19,667 nt of DNA, from positions 1-19,667 of the forward strand of contig JAUWIE010000060.1 in the NCBI GenBank assembly GCA_030605515.1, read 5' to 3'. Shown one piece after another: positions 1 through 6,581 of this stretch (positions within the stretch are counted from its first letter, which is position 1; every line of letters begins with the position of its first letter). The notes under the pieces are model-generated. The model was not told the DNA's origin, ran no database searches, and worked only from the letters and a program-made list of their open reading frames with translations. The position numbers were made by a program, and so were the translations under genes. This DNA is from Thermoplasmatota archaeon. Lineage in GTDB: Archaea; Thermoplasmatota; E2; DHVEG-1.

Positions 1-2
1 TC

Positions 3-128
3 CGTTCAATTAATGGTGCAAAGAATTATCAATATATTGCGTCCATGTTTGCAACATGGAAATTGCAAGGGAAAAACAGCTTTGAAGAACTTGAAACACT
101 CCTTAGAAAAGAATTGTGTTTATCTTAA
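3..128 (+). CDS. Probable transposase, C-terminal fragment (window-truncated)
   Basis: An open frame enters from the left edge and ends at TAA 126-128, giving 41 residues. The peptide begins RSINGAKNYQYIA and continues with FATWKLQGKNSFEELETLL. The 'R-S-x-x-G-A-x-x-Y ... ATWKxQGxNxFEEL' pattern resembles the extreme C-terminus of IS66-like transposases (residues beside the last catalytic acid, then 'TWKxxGxNP'). Only the tail is visible, so the catalytic residues and left end cannot be judged, and no clear terminal inverted repeat is seen after the stop. It lies directly beside the presumed origin. The family assignment is tentative. Confidence 0.5.
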   Translation, partial: RSINGAKNYQYIASMFATWKLQGKNSFEELETLLRKELCLS

Positions 129-204
129 ACTTAACAAATACAAAATTTTTTATCAATAAATTTTCTCTTTTTCTTTTTATAATAAACTTCCATTAATAAG
201 ATAT

Positions 205-235
205 GGGCGGACCCCTTTATTTCGTTTGGAAAAAA
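205..235 (-). repeat. ORB-like origin recognition box 1
   Basis: Read on the minus strand, the core is TTCCAAACGAAATAAAGGGG, followed by TCCGCCC and preceded by a T run. It shares the T run, CCA, GAAATAAAGG and TCC with the box at 376-404, with only the CCA-to-GAAA linker and a few G-string bases differing. The form 'TCCA-N3-GAAA ... AAAGGGG' is close to known archaeal mini-ORB/ORB elements bound by the Orc1/Cdc6 winged helix. The G-string end points away from the AT-rich core. Confidence 0.65.
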
Positions 236-375
236 TATTTTTTGAGTATTAAATTTTATAAAAAAATTTTACGATGAGTATACCCAGACTGTTATAAACT
301 TCTAAGTATTAAAATATTCTGATTTTTAAAAATATAATTATAGAAAAATTATAAAATATTTTCATACATAATTGA

Positions 376-404
376 TTTTTCCACTTGAAATAAAGGCCTC
401 CCTC
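376..404 (+). repeat. ORB-like origin recognition box 2
   Basis: On the plus strand the core reads TTCCACTTGAAATAAAGG, followed by CCTCCCTC. It is an inverted copy of the element at 205-235, with about 22 of 29 positions identical. It lies roughly 100 bp upstream of the inferred cdc6 start and just before the TATA-like sequences at 422-455, so initiator binding here could also autoregulate cdc6. Confidence 0.65.
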
Positions 405-421
405 ATCAAATGACTCAACAG

Positions 422-491
422 ATATAAATAAGGAGAAAAATTCAGTATAAAATTTAATATAGTAAAAGTAAATTACAAAAATAGTGGGAGG
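422..491 (+). promoter_or_regulatory. cdc6 promoter and Shine-Dalgarno
   Basis: TATA-like sequences occur at about 423-430 (ATATAAAT) and 446-455 (TATAAAATTT). A strong Shine-Dalgarno, GGGAGG, lies at 486-491. The next in-frame candidate start at normal spacing is ACG at 501. The Shine-Dalgarno is about 90 nt away from the first in-frame ATG (579), so it cannot serve that codon. Confidence 0.55.
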
Positions 492-500
492 ATAAATTTT

Positions 501-1757
501 ACGACAAAAAAAACAGTAAACACAGATATCTTTGGTCAGCTTCTAAAAGCAGACGGTTTATTTATAAACAGAGAAGCAATGCGACCAACATACATACCAG
601 ACTCTCTTTTGCATAGAGATAAAGAGATAAGAAATCTAGCCTCAATTTTAGTTCCAGCCCTCAAAAAAGAAACCCCTTCTAACGTTTTTATTTACGGAAA
701 GACAGGCACAGGAAAAACTGCAGTTGCAAAATTCGTTGGCAAAGAACTATTAAAAAAAGGAGATGAAACAAAAACTAAGGTAAATTTTATTTATATCAAC
801 TGTGAAATAGTTGATACACAATACCGCCTCCTTCAGAACATAGCTAATCATTTTATCAATGAATGGTCTGAACGCATTCCATTTACAGGTTGGCCTACAG
901 ATGAAGTTTATACTAAATTAATGCATATGATAGATGCTAATGGAGGTATAACTGTTGTTATTCTTGATGAAGTTGATAAACTCAAAGGAGATGAAGCATT
1001 ATACAGTCTGTCAAGAATGAATAGCGACCTTGAAAATGCTAAGGTTTCTATAGTGGGCATTTCAAATGATTTGAAATTCACCGAGTTTTTAGATCCAAGA
1101 GTTAAATCTAGTCTTGGGGAAGAAAATATGATTTTCCCTCCGTATGATGCAGGAGAGTTGCAGGATATTTTAAAGCAAAGAGTCGATATTGCATTAAAAG
1201 TAGATTCAATTGATTATGATGTAATTCCATTATGTTCAGCGTTGGCTGCTCAAGAGCATGGAGATGCACGGAGAGCTCTTGATCTTTTAAGAATGTCTGC
1301 TGAGCTTGCTGAACGAAATAAAGCGTTAAAGATAACTAAAAAATTTGTTAAACTTGCACAAAGTAAAATTGAAATAGACCGCATAACGGAAGTTGTACGA
1401 ACGCTACCAGCACAATCTAAATTGATTTTATTAGCAATTCTTCTACAGGAGAAACATAATAAAAAAAATGGTTTAAATGGAGCGATAACTACTGGAGATG
1501 TTTATGAAATTTATAATGAGATATGTAAGAAAAGTAGAACCGATTCTCTCACTCAAAGAAGAACTGCAGATTTGATATCAGAGTTAGATATGCTTGGAAT
1601 TATTACTGCTCGCGTAATTTCAAAAGGAAGACACGGGCGAACAAGGGAAATTAAGATGTCATCTTCTTTAGAAGACATATTTAGAATTCTTAAGGAAGAC
1701 GACGTTTTTAAAGAGCTTACAAAATACAAAATTCGTGGTCAAACGCGTCTAATGTAA
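501..1757 (+). CDS. cdc6: Orc1/Cdc6 replication initiator (ACG start proposed)
   Basis: An AAA+ ATPase that binds origin recognition boxes and loads the MCM helicase. Numbered from ATG 579, Walker A is GKTGTGKT at 40-47, Walker B VVILDE at 126-131, sensor 1 an Asn near 163, and sensor 2 the GDARRALD segment at 228-235. A winged-helix domain fills roughly 280-392. The 26 codons before ATG 579 stay in frame and encode IFGQLLKADGLFINREAM, which matches the conserved N-terminus of the family ('IFxNREVLRPxYVPD'). No ATG, GTG or TTG occurs in frame upstream, but ACG 501 follows GGGAGG at 486-491 by 9 nt and would give 418 residues, a normal length. The conventional start at 579 removes conserved residues and has no good Shine-Dalgarno. 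The adjacent ORB-like repeats support its role as the origin-bound initiator. Function is very secure; the start is inferred. Confidence 0.93.
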   Translation, partial: TTKKTVNTDIFGQLLKADGLFINREAMRPTYIPDSLLHRDKEIRNLASILVPALKKETPSNVFIYGKTGTGKTAVAKFVGKELLKKGDETKTKVNFIYINCEIVDTQYRLLQNIANHFINEWSERIPFTGWPTDEVYTKLMHMIDANGGITVVILDEVDKLKGDEALYSLSRMNSDLENAKVSIVGISNDLKFTEFLDPRVKSSLGEENMIFPPYDAGELQDILKQRVDIALKVDSIDYDVIPLCSALAAQEHGDARRALDLLRMSAELAERNKALKITKKFVKLAQSKIEIDRITEVVRTLPAQSKLILLAILLQEKHNKKNGLNGAITTGDVYEIYNEICKKSRTDSLTQRRTADLISELDMLGIITARVISKGRHGRTREIKMSSSLEDIFRILKEDDVFKELTKYKIRGQTRLM

Positions 1758-1786
1758 TCATTTTTTAAAAAAAAGATTAATACGAT

Positions 1787-1950
1787 GGGGGAATCCGGTG
1801 CTATTTTTCCTTTAAGTTTAAATTTTATACTCATGATTTTTGTTTTTTTGTAAGTGCATTTGGCTCCCCTCACCTTCCAAATACACTTATCAAGGAATCG
1901 AGTTCAGTTAATGGAAGACCCATCCTTATTTTGGTCCACCAAATTCCCCC
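1787..1950 (-). repeat. Nested inverted-repeat element, possible structured RNA or MITE remnant
   Basis: The arms GGGGGAATCCGGTG (1787-1800) and CACCAAATTCCCCC (1937-1950) pair over 14 bp. An inner hairpin pairs TAAGTGCATTTGG (1851-1863) with CCAAATACACTTA (1877-1889) around a 13-nt loop. Every mismatch is C/A on the plus strand but G/U on the minus strand, so a minus-strand RNA would pair throughout, which favours a minus-strand transcript. The right arm also contains the palindrome TTTGGT-CC-ACCAAA (1930-1943). The G/C-richer arms stand out from very AT-rich surroundings. No gene or known RNA family is recognised. It lies between the converging cdc6 and the 94-residue gene, so it could alternatively be a terminator or transposon relic. 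Confidence 0.45.
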
Positions 1951-2020
1951 AAAACCATATTATTCTTTGCATACATAAAGTTTTATGATTTTTCAAATTT
2001 TTTTTTGATTTGAATTTCAA

Positions 2021-2305
2021 TTATCCAACATAATGAGACGTTTCTTTAGTATCATCTTTAAGTTGATTTGGAGCTGCCTCTAATACATCAATTGCAAGTA
2101 TAACATGCAAAGGCATAATTCGCACCTTCCCAGCCATATCACCATGTTTTTCATTCAGCTCCATTAAAAGCCCAAATTCTTCAGATCCGATTGAGGTAAA
2201 TCCTTTAAAAACACCTTCTGTTTCAAGGACATTATCTTTTCCACCAAGTGACAGTATCTTATATGAAGATCCTTCTGTTAATTCCAATCCTGATTTTTCA
2301 TTCAT
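2021..2305 (-). CDS. Small conserved-looking protein, possibly Sm/SH3-like barrel
   Basis: 94 residues, not assigned to a family. The pattern 'G-x-x-Y-x-I-L-S-L ... ETEGVFKGFTSIG ... GLLMELNEKHG ... GKVRIMPLHVILAIDVL' alternates short hydrophobic strands with turns, as expected for a small beta-barrel of Sm or SH3 type. That is only an impression. There is no signal peptide or membrane segment. The ATG at 2305 overlaps the stop of the upstream winged-helix gene (ATGA-type overlap) and has its own Shine-Dalgarno, GAGGGG, 6 nt upstream. The two are therefore almost certainly co-transcribed and translationally coupled, which suggests a shared task. Confidence 0.8.
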   Translation of the reverse strand: MNEKSGLELTEGSSYKILSLGGKDNVLETEGVFKGFTSIGSEEFGLLMELNEKHGDMAGKVRIMPLHVILAIDVLEAAPNQLKDDTKETSHYVG

Positions 2306-2748
2306 TTTATTCCCCTCTTTTGTTTTTCAATAAGTAGTTGTAAATGTTCAACAGTCTTACCATAATTCTCAACGGCTACTTTAATGTGAGCTTCAACAAA
2401 ATTCCAAGCTTTTTGAAGGTTTCCATATCTCAAACGATATGCTTTTTTGTTTTGTTGTGTTGCTTCATCAAGCGTTTGAACTTCTTCAAGGATATCAAAA
2501 CCTTTAAGTTTGTTAAGATGTCGGTATACTGTCGGTCTTGATGTGTTTAGTTTAAACGCTATTTCATCTACAAACCATGCCTTTGTAGGATGCTTTAAGA
2601 AAAAATCTGAAAAAAGCCTATAGGGAATATCCGGGTCTGATCCTTTAGATAGATATCCAATTTGTTCAAAAAATTTTTTTGCAGCGATATCTAAATCATC
2701 TTCTCCAACTAGTGGCGTATTACTTACTATCTGCATTTCAAATGTCAT
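2302..2748 (-). CDS. Winged-helix (ArsR-like) transcriptional regulator
   Basis: 148 residues with a winged helix-turn-helix at about 54-108. The sequence FVDEIAFKLNTSRPTVYRHL is a textbook HTH, followed by a linker and a wing ending AYRLRYG. The C-terminal 40 residues (110-148) form a probable amphipathic dimerisation helix. No metal-binding cysteines are present, so a metal-sensor role is unlikely. It is the first gene of a coupled pair with the 94-residue protein, lies just downstream of glnA on the same strand, and has its own TATA-like box. The target is unknown. Neighbouring glnA or its own promoter are the natural candidates, by position only. Confidence 0.82.
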   Translation of the reverse strand: MTFEMQIVSNTPLVGEDDLDIAAKKFFEQIGYLSKGSDPDIPYRLFSDFFLKHPTKAWFVDEIAFKLNTSRPTVYRHLNKLKGFDILEEVQTLDEATQQNKKAYRLRYGNLQKAWNFVEAHIKVAVENYGKTVEHLQLLIEKQKRGIK

Positions 2749-2783
2749 AACTAAACAACCAACCTATAGTATATATCTATTTA

Positions 2784-2791
2784 ATTTATAA
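2784..2791 (-). promoter_or_regulatory. TATA-like box of the winged-helix gene
   Basis: TTATAAAT on the minus strand, about 35-40 nt before ATG 2748. No Shine-Dalgarno precedes the ATG, so a short-leader or leaderless transcript starting near 2759 is expected. The 107 nt between glnA and this gene hold no coding frame. Confidence 0.45.
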
Positions 2792-2855
2792 TATTTGTTT
2801 TACTATGGAAAGCTAATAAGATAAATTTATACAAGTTTTCTCTTAAATTAATAAT

Positions 2856-4193
2856 TTATAGAATCGGTAAATACTTTTCAATTTCCCATTTTGAAACTTG
2901 TGTACGATAATTTTTCCATTCCTGACGTTTTACGTGTAAAAAATTTTTAAAAATGTGACCACCTAAAGTTCCTTTTAACAAATCGCTATCGGCCATAAAA
3001 GATAGTGCATGACCAAGACTTTCAGGCAAATGTTCGATACTAAGTTTTTTCCGTTCACCTTCAGATAGAGAATAAATATTTTTTTCTACAGAAGCTAGCG
3101 GATATTGTTTCTCTTCTATGCCTTTTAATCCTGCAGCGAGCATAACAGCAAATTGTAGATACGGATTCCCAGACAGATCAGGGTTACGAAGTTCACATCG
3201 GGTTCCCTTCTCTTTCTTTGATGGAATACGGATTAGTGCACTTCTATTACAATTTGCCCATGATATATAAGTAGGGGCTTCAAAACCAGGAACAAGACGT
3301 TTAAATGAATTTACTGTAGGATTTAAAACTACACAAATTTCTTTAATATATTTTAATAACCCTGCAATAAAAAATTGAGCAATATCGCTTAATTGATTTT
3401 TATCATCTGGATCATAGAAAGCATTTCTTCCATCTTTAGTAAAGAGCGATTGGTGTGTATGCATCCCAGAACCAGCCAATCCATACAAAGGCTTTGGCAT
3501 AAAAGATGCATGAAGATTATGTTTTGTTGCAATTACTTTTGTTATATATTTTAACGTAATTGTTCTATCTGCTGTTGTCAACGCGTCAGCATATCTAAAG
3601 TTAATTTCATGCTGACCCGGTGCTACCTCATGATGCGAAGTATAAGTATGTATGTCCATTTTTTCTAGAGCAATGGAAATATCCGCTCGAACACCTTCAG
3701 CTAAATCACGATGAGACAGATCAAAGTATCCTGCATAATCGTTGGGATGCAAGGTTGAATCCTCACCATCCTTTTTAAATAAAAAAAATTCACATTCAGG
3801 TCCGGTATTGTAAATATATCCTTTTTCTTTTGCTTTATTGACTATTCTCTCTAAAACATATTTGACGTCACCATCAAAACGTTTTCCATTGGGCTCATAT
3901 ATGTCACAGTTGAGTTTAGCGGTTTTCCTTTTTTCAATTTCTTCTGGTAGAATAACAAAACTCATTAAATCTGGCTGTGCTATTTTATCTGATTCCTCAA
4001 TTGTTGCATATCCTGCTATTGAGGATCCATCAAAAGGTATACCTTCATCTAATGCTTCTTCTAGACGATTTGCGGGTATAACAATATTTTTTGGTGTTCC
4101 AAGGATGTCCACAAATTGAAGCCTGATAAATTCAATATTTTCTTTTTTAGCAATATTCAATACATCGCCCTTGGTTTTTATATTAAAACCCAT
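2856..4193 (-). CDS. glnA: Glutamine synthetase type I
   Basis: ATP-dependent ligation of ammonia to glutamate; a cytosolic dodecamer and the main ammonia-assimilation enzyme. 445 residues, the usual length for the alpha form. Active-site landmarks are Glu133 and Glu135 (GPECEFF), Glu189 (HHEVAPGQHEINF, with Glu196), His245 (GSGMHTHQS), the NRSALIRIP segment at 316-324 and Glu334 (RCELRNPDLSGNPY). The roughly 25-residue insertion and NLYDLP adenylylation site of the beta form are absent, so regulation by adenylylation is unlikely. The C-terminus, EWKNYRTQVSKWEIEKY, matches alpha-type enzymes that respond to feedback or small regulators. A Shine-Dalgarno, GAGG, lies 7 nt before ATG 4193. The gene diverges from nfnAB, and a perfect inverted repeat surrounds its TATA box. 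Confidence 0.97.
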   Translation of the reverse strand: MGFNIKTKGDVLNIAKKENIEFIRLQFVDILGTPKNIVIPANRLEEALDEGIPFDGSSIAGYATIEESDKIAQPDLMSFVILPEEIEKRKTAKLNCDIYEPNGKRFDGDVKYVLERIVNKAKEKGYIYNTGPECEFFLFKKDGEDSTLHPNDYAGYFDLSHRDLAEGVRADISIALEKMDIHTYTSHHEVAPGQHEINFRYADALTTADRTITLKYITKVIATKHNLHASFMPKPLYGLAGSGMHTHQSLFTKDGRNAFYDPDDKNQLSDIAQFFIAGLLKYIKEICVVLNPTVNSFKRLVPGFEAPTYISWANCNRSALIRIPSKKEKGTRCELRNPDLSGNPYLQFAVMLAAGLKGIEEKQYPLASVEKNIYSLSEGERKKLSIEHLPESLGHALSFMADSDLLKGTLGGHIFKNFLHVKRQEWKNYRTQVSKWEIEKYLPIL

Positions 4194-4230
4194 TATTTCA
4201 CCTCAATTCAACAAAAACAGAAAACCATTA

Positions 4231-4263
4231 TCACATATGCCCTATTTATAAATTAATATGTGA
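4231..4263. promoter_or_regulatory. glnA promoter with palindromic operator candidate
   Basis: TCACATAT (4231-4238) and ATATGTGA (4256-4263) are perfect 8-bp inverted arms separated by 17 bp. The TATA element TTTATAAA (about 4245-4252) lies in the spacer. Transcription of glnA would start near 4222, leaving a leader of about 30 nt with a Shine-Dalgarno. A dimeric factor bound to both arms would cover the TATA box, consistent with repression. The sequence does not match the methanogen NrpR operator (GGAA-N6-TTCC), so the regulator is unknown. Confidence 0.55.
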
Positions 4264-4284
4264 AATAATCCTTTGTGCTACTGT

Positions 4285-4307
4285 CATAAAATATTAATAG
4301 ATATTTT
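4285..4307 (+). promoter_or_regulatory. nfnAB promoter with small palindrome
   Basis: AAAATAT (4288-4294) and ATATTTT (4301-4307) form a perfect 7-bp inverted repeat with a 6-bp spacer. It overlaps the TATA-like element of the nfnA promoter. Transcription would start near 4320, leaving a short leader with AGAGGTG 5 nt before ATG 4356. Because this DNA is AT-rich, the palindrome may be coincidental. Confidence 0.35.
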
Positions 4308-4355
4308 CAATACGACACTCAATAGTTAATCTAAGAAACAACCAGAGGTGTTATA

Positions 4356-5183
4356 ATGTATCCGATTATGGAAAAGAAGAAACTATCTGAGAACGTTAAA
4401 CTAATGAAAATAGAAGCACCACAAGTTGCAAAAAAGGCAAAGGCAGGTCAGTTTATCATTTTAAGAATCGATGAAAAAGGAGAAAGAATCCCACTTACAA
4501 TTACTGATTTTGATAGAGATAAAGGAACAGTTACAATAATTTTTATGGAAGTTGGTAAAACAACAAAACAATTAGGAACTCTTGCTATTGGAGACAAACT
4601 TCTAAATTTTGTAGGTCCGCTTGGTTTACCCTCGGATATTGAAAATTACGGAACTGTTGTATGCATAGGCGGCGGTGTTGGAACAGCTCCTTTATATCCT
4701 ATTATAAGAGAGTTAAAAAAGGTTGGAAATCACGTTATATCTATTCTTGGAGCACGAAATAAAAGTTTATTGATGCTTGAGGAGGAGATTAAAGAATATA
4801 GTGACGAATTTTTTATTACGACAGATGACGGCTCAAAGGGGCACAAGGGTTTTGTTAGCGATGTGTTGCAAAAACTTATTGATGATGGTAAAGACATTAA
4901 AATCGTATGGGCAATAGGTCCTGTGATTATGATGAAGGTTGTTGCAAACCTTACCAAAAAATATGATCTTAAAACCATTGTCAGTCTTAATCCGATTATG
5001 GTTGATGGAACGGGTATGTGTGGTGGCTGTCGTGTTACAGTTGATGGTAAAATCAAGTTTGCATGTGTTCATGGTCCAGAGTTCGACGGTCACAAAGTTG
5101 ATTTTGATAATCTGATGCTTCGGAATCGTAGGTTTATGAAAGAAGAAGAACATGCTTGTAAAATTGCAGGGGTGAAAATTTAA
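4356..5183 (+). CDS. nfnA: NfnA: ferredoxin-NADP+ oxidoreductase (sulfide dehydrogenase) alpha subunit
   Basis: Flavin- and iron-sulfur-containing small subunit of NfnAB, which couples NADH, NADPH and ferredoxin pools (family knowledge). 275 residues. The FAD-binding part includes RIPLTI at 44-49. The nucleotide-binding loop is GGGVGTAP at 105-112. A C-terminal [2Fe-2S] site has Asp217, Cys222, Cys225 and Cys237 in DGTGMCGGC ... FACVHGP; the unusual Asp ligand with three Cys is the Nfn-type pattern. AGAGGTG lies 5 nt before the ATG. The stop codon TAA is immediately followed by the ATG of nfnB, so the two are translationally coupled. Older annotations call this family sulfide dehydrogenase subunit beta. 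It diverges from glnA, hinting at a link to glutamate metabolism. Confidence 0.92.
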   Translation: MYPIMEKKKLSENVKLMKIEAPQVAKKAKAGQFIILRIDEKGERIPLTITDFDRDKGTVTIIFMEVGKTTKQLGTLAIGDKLLNFVGPLGLPSDIENYGTVVCIGGGVGTAPLYPIIRELKKVGNHVISILGARNKSLLMLEEEIKEYSDEFFITTDDGSKGHKGFVSDVLQKLIDDGKDIKIVWAIGPVIMMKVVANLTKKYDLKTIVSLNPIMVDGTGMCGGCRVTVDGKIKFACVHGPEFDGHKVDFDNLMLRNRRFMKEEEHACKIAGVKI

Positions 5184-6575
5184 ATGGCTGTTAAAAAAGA
5201 AAAACATCCAATGCCTGAACAAGATCCAAAAGAACGCATTAAAAATTTTAATGAAGTTCCTTATGGGTATTCTAAGGAAACCGCAATTGAGGAAGCAAAG
5301 CGATGCATTCAATGTAAAAACAGGCCATGTACTAAAGCCTGTCCGGTTGAAGTTGACATTCCAGATTTTATTAAAGAACTTGCAGCAGGAAATATCGATA
5401 AAGCCGTTGAAGTGCTAAAATCAAAAACAGCGCTGCCTGCAGTTTGTGGCCGAGTTTGTCCATATGAAAACCAGTGTGAGGGAAAATGTACTTTACTTAA
5501 ACTGGGTGAACCTGTTGGAATTGGACGTCTTGAAAGATTTTTAGCTGATTATGAACGTAAAAAAGGAGTAAAAAAACCTAAAAAAGCAAAACCAACTGGT
5601 AAAAAGGTAGCAGTTGTTGGTGCAGGTCCTGCAGGTCTAACTTGTGCCGGGGATCTTGCAAAAATGGGACATGGTATAGTTGTTTACGAAGCCCTTCATG
5701 CACCCGGTGGAGTTTTGATGTATGGTATCCCTGAGTTTCGTCTTCCAAAAGAAATAGTTCATGCTGAAGTTGATTTTATCAAAAGTCTTGGAGTTGAGAT
5801 AAGATATGATATGGTTGTTGGTAAAACAATTACCGTTCAAGAACTACTGGATGAATATGATTCAGTCTTTATTGGAACCGGTGCTGGGCTTCCTAATTGG
5901 TTAAATATTCCTGGAGAAAGTTTGGATGGCGTTTATTCTGCTAATGAATTTTTAACAAGAGTAAATATGATGAAAGCATACGATTTTCCACATCACTGTA
6001 CGCCGTGTACGGTTGGAAATGTTGCAGCAACATTTGGTGCAGGAAACGTTGCAATGGATTGTGCAAGAACCGCCCTTCGCATGGGTGCAAAAAAATCATA
6101 TATCATCTATCGAAGAACTGAAAAAGAAATGCCTGCAAGAAATGAAGAGATTCATCATGCTAAAGAAGAAGGCATAATTTTTAAACTTCTTACAAGCCCT
6201 GTAGAGTTTATTGGAGATGATAAAGGAAAAATCAAGGCTGTTAAATGTATCGAGATGAAACTAGGTGAACCTGATGATTCTGGTAGAAGAAGACCTATTC
6301 CAATTCCGGATTCTAAGTTTTCTATAGAAATCGATACCGCTCTTGTAGCAATTGGACAAAGCCCAAACCCTCTTGTTCCACAGTCAATGAAAGAACTTGT
6401 TACAGAAAAATGGGGTAACTTGAAAGTTGATGAAAACAGTCAAACTACCGTTCCTGGTGTATTTGCTGGTGGTGATATTGCAACTGGTGCTGCAACAGTT
6501 ATTTTAGCAATGGGTGCGGGTAAACGCTCGGCAAGATCGATTAATAAATTCATTATGTCAAAGAAATCAAAATAA
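5184..6575 (+). CDS. nfnB: NfnB / GltA-like NADPH-dependent oxidoreductase (glutamate synthase small-subunit family)
   Basis: 463-residue partner of NfnA. An N-terminal iron-sulfur region has Cys41, 44, 49, 53 and Cys88, 92, 98, 102, enough for two [4Fe-4S] clusters. It is followed by the FAD Rossmann motif VVGAGPAGLTCA at about 144-155 and an NADPH Rossmann motif, FGAGNVAMDCARTALRMGA, at about 284-302. The C-terminal FAD contact is VFAGGDIATGAATVILAMGAGK. The family is often annotated gltA (homotetrameric glutamate synthase). Next to an NfnA partner the better reading is the electron-bifurcating transhydrogenase NfnAB, though a role supplying electrons for glutamate synthesis is not excluded given adjacent glnA. 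The second Rossmann motif has GAGN instead of the usual GGGN, a mild variant. Its stop is only 6 nt from the converging UbiA-family gene. Confidence 0.92.
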   Translation: MAVKKEKHPMPEQDPKERIKNFNEVPYGYSKETAIEEAKRCIQCKNRPCTKACPVEVDIPDFIKELAAGNIDKAVEVLKSKTALPAVCGRVCPYENQCEGKCTLLKLGEPVGIGRLERFLADYERKKGVKKPKKAKPTGKKVAVVGAGPAGLTCAGDLAKMGHGIVVYEALHAPGGVLMYGIPEFRLPKEIVHAEVDFIKSLGVEIRYDMVVGKTITVQELLDEYDSVFIGTGAGLPNWLNIPGESLDGVYSANEFLTRVNMMKAYDFPHHCTPCTVGNVAATFGAGNVAMDCARTALRMGAKKSYIIYRRTEKEMPARNEEIHHAKEEGIIFKLLTSPVEFIGDDKGKIKAVKCIEMKLGEPDDSGRRRPIPIPDSKFSIEIDTALVAIGQSPNPLVPQSMKELVTEKWGNLKVDENSQTTVPGVFAGGDIATGAATVILAMGAGKRSARSINKFIMSKKSK

Positions 6576-6581
6576 TATGTT

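Larger units (their letters stand above)
205..404. other. Probable replication origin (oriC): inverted ORB-like pair around an AT-rich core
   Basis: Two similar sequences in opposite orientation (minus 235-205, plus 376-404) bracket about 140 bp that is almost entirely A/T. The block sits immediately upstream of the orc1/cdc6 gene. Origin recognition boxes with a G-rich end flanking an AT-rich unwinding element next to orc1/cdc6 is the classical archaeal oriC arrangement. No protein-coding frame explains the stretch 129-500. The role is inferred from repeat geometry, base composition and neighbour gene. Confidence 0.7.

Noticed and set aside
579..581. ATG as the start of orc1/cdc6
   Set aside because: Conserved family residues are encoded upstream in frame, and no suitable Shine-Dalgarno precedes this ATG. 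It is the first conventional codon only.
1912..1940. Possible third ORB box read on the minus strand (CCAAAATAAGGATGGGTC)
   Set aside because: Shares only a short AAATAAGG-like piece with the two good boxes, so not enough for a call.
1787..1950. tRNA or known RNA (RNase P, SRP) in the nested repeat element
   Set aside because: The arms resemble an acceptor stem, but no D-arm, anticodon arm or T-arm can be placed, and no SRP or RNase P core motifs are seen.
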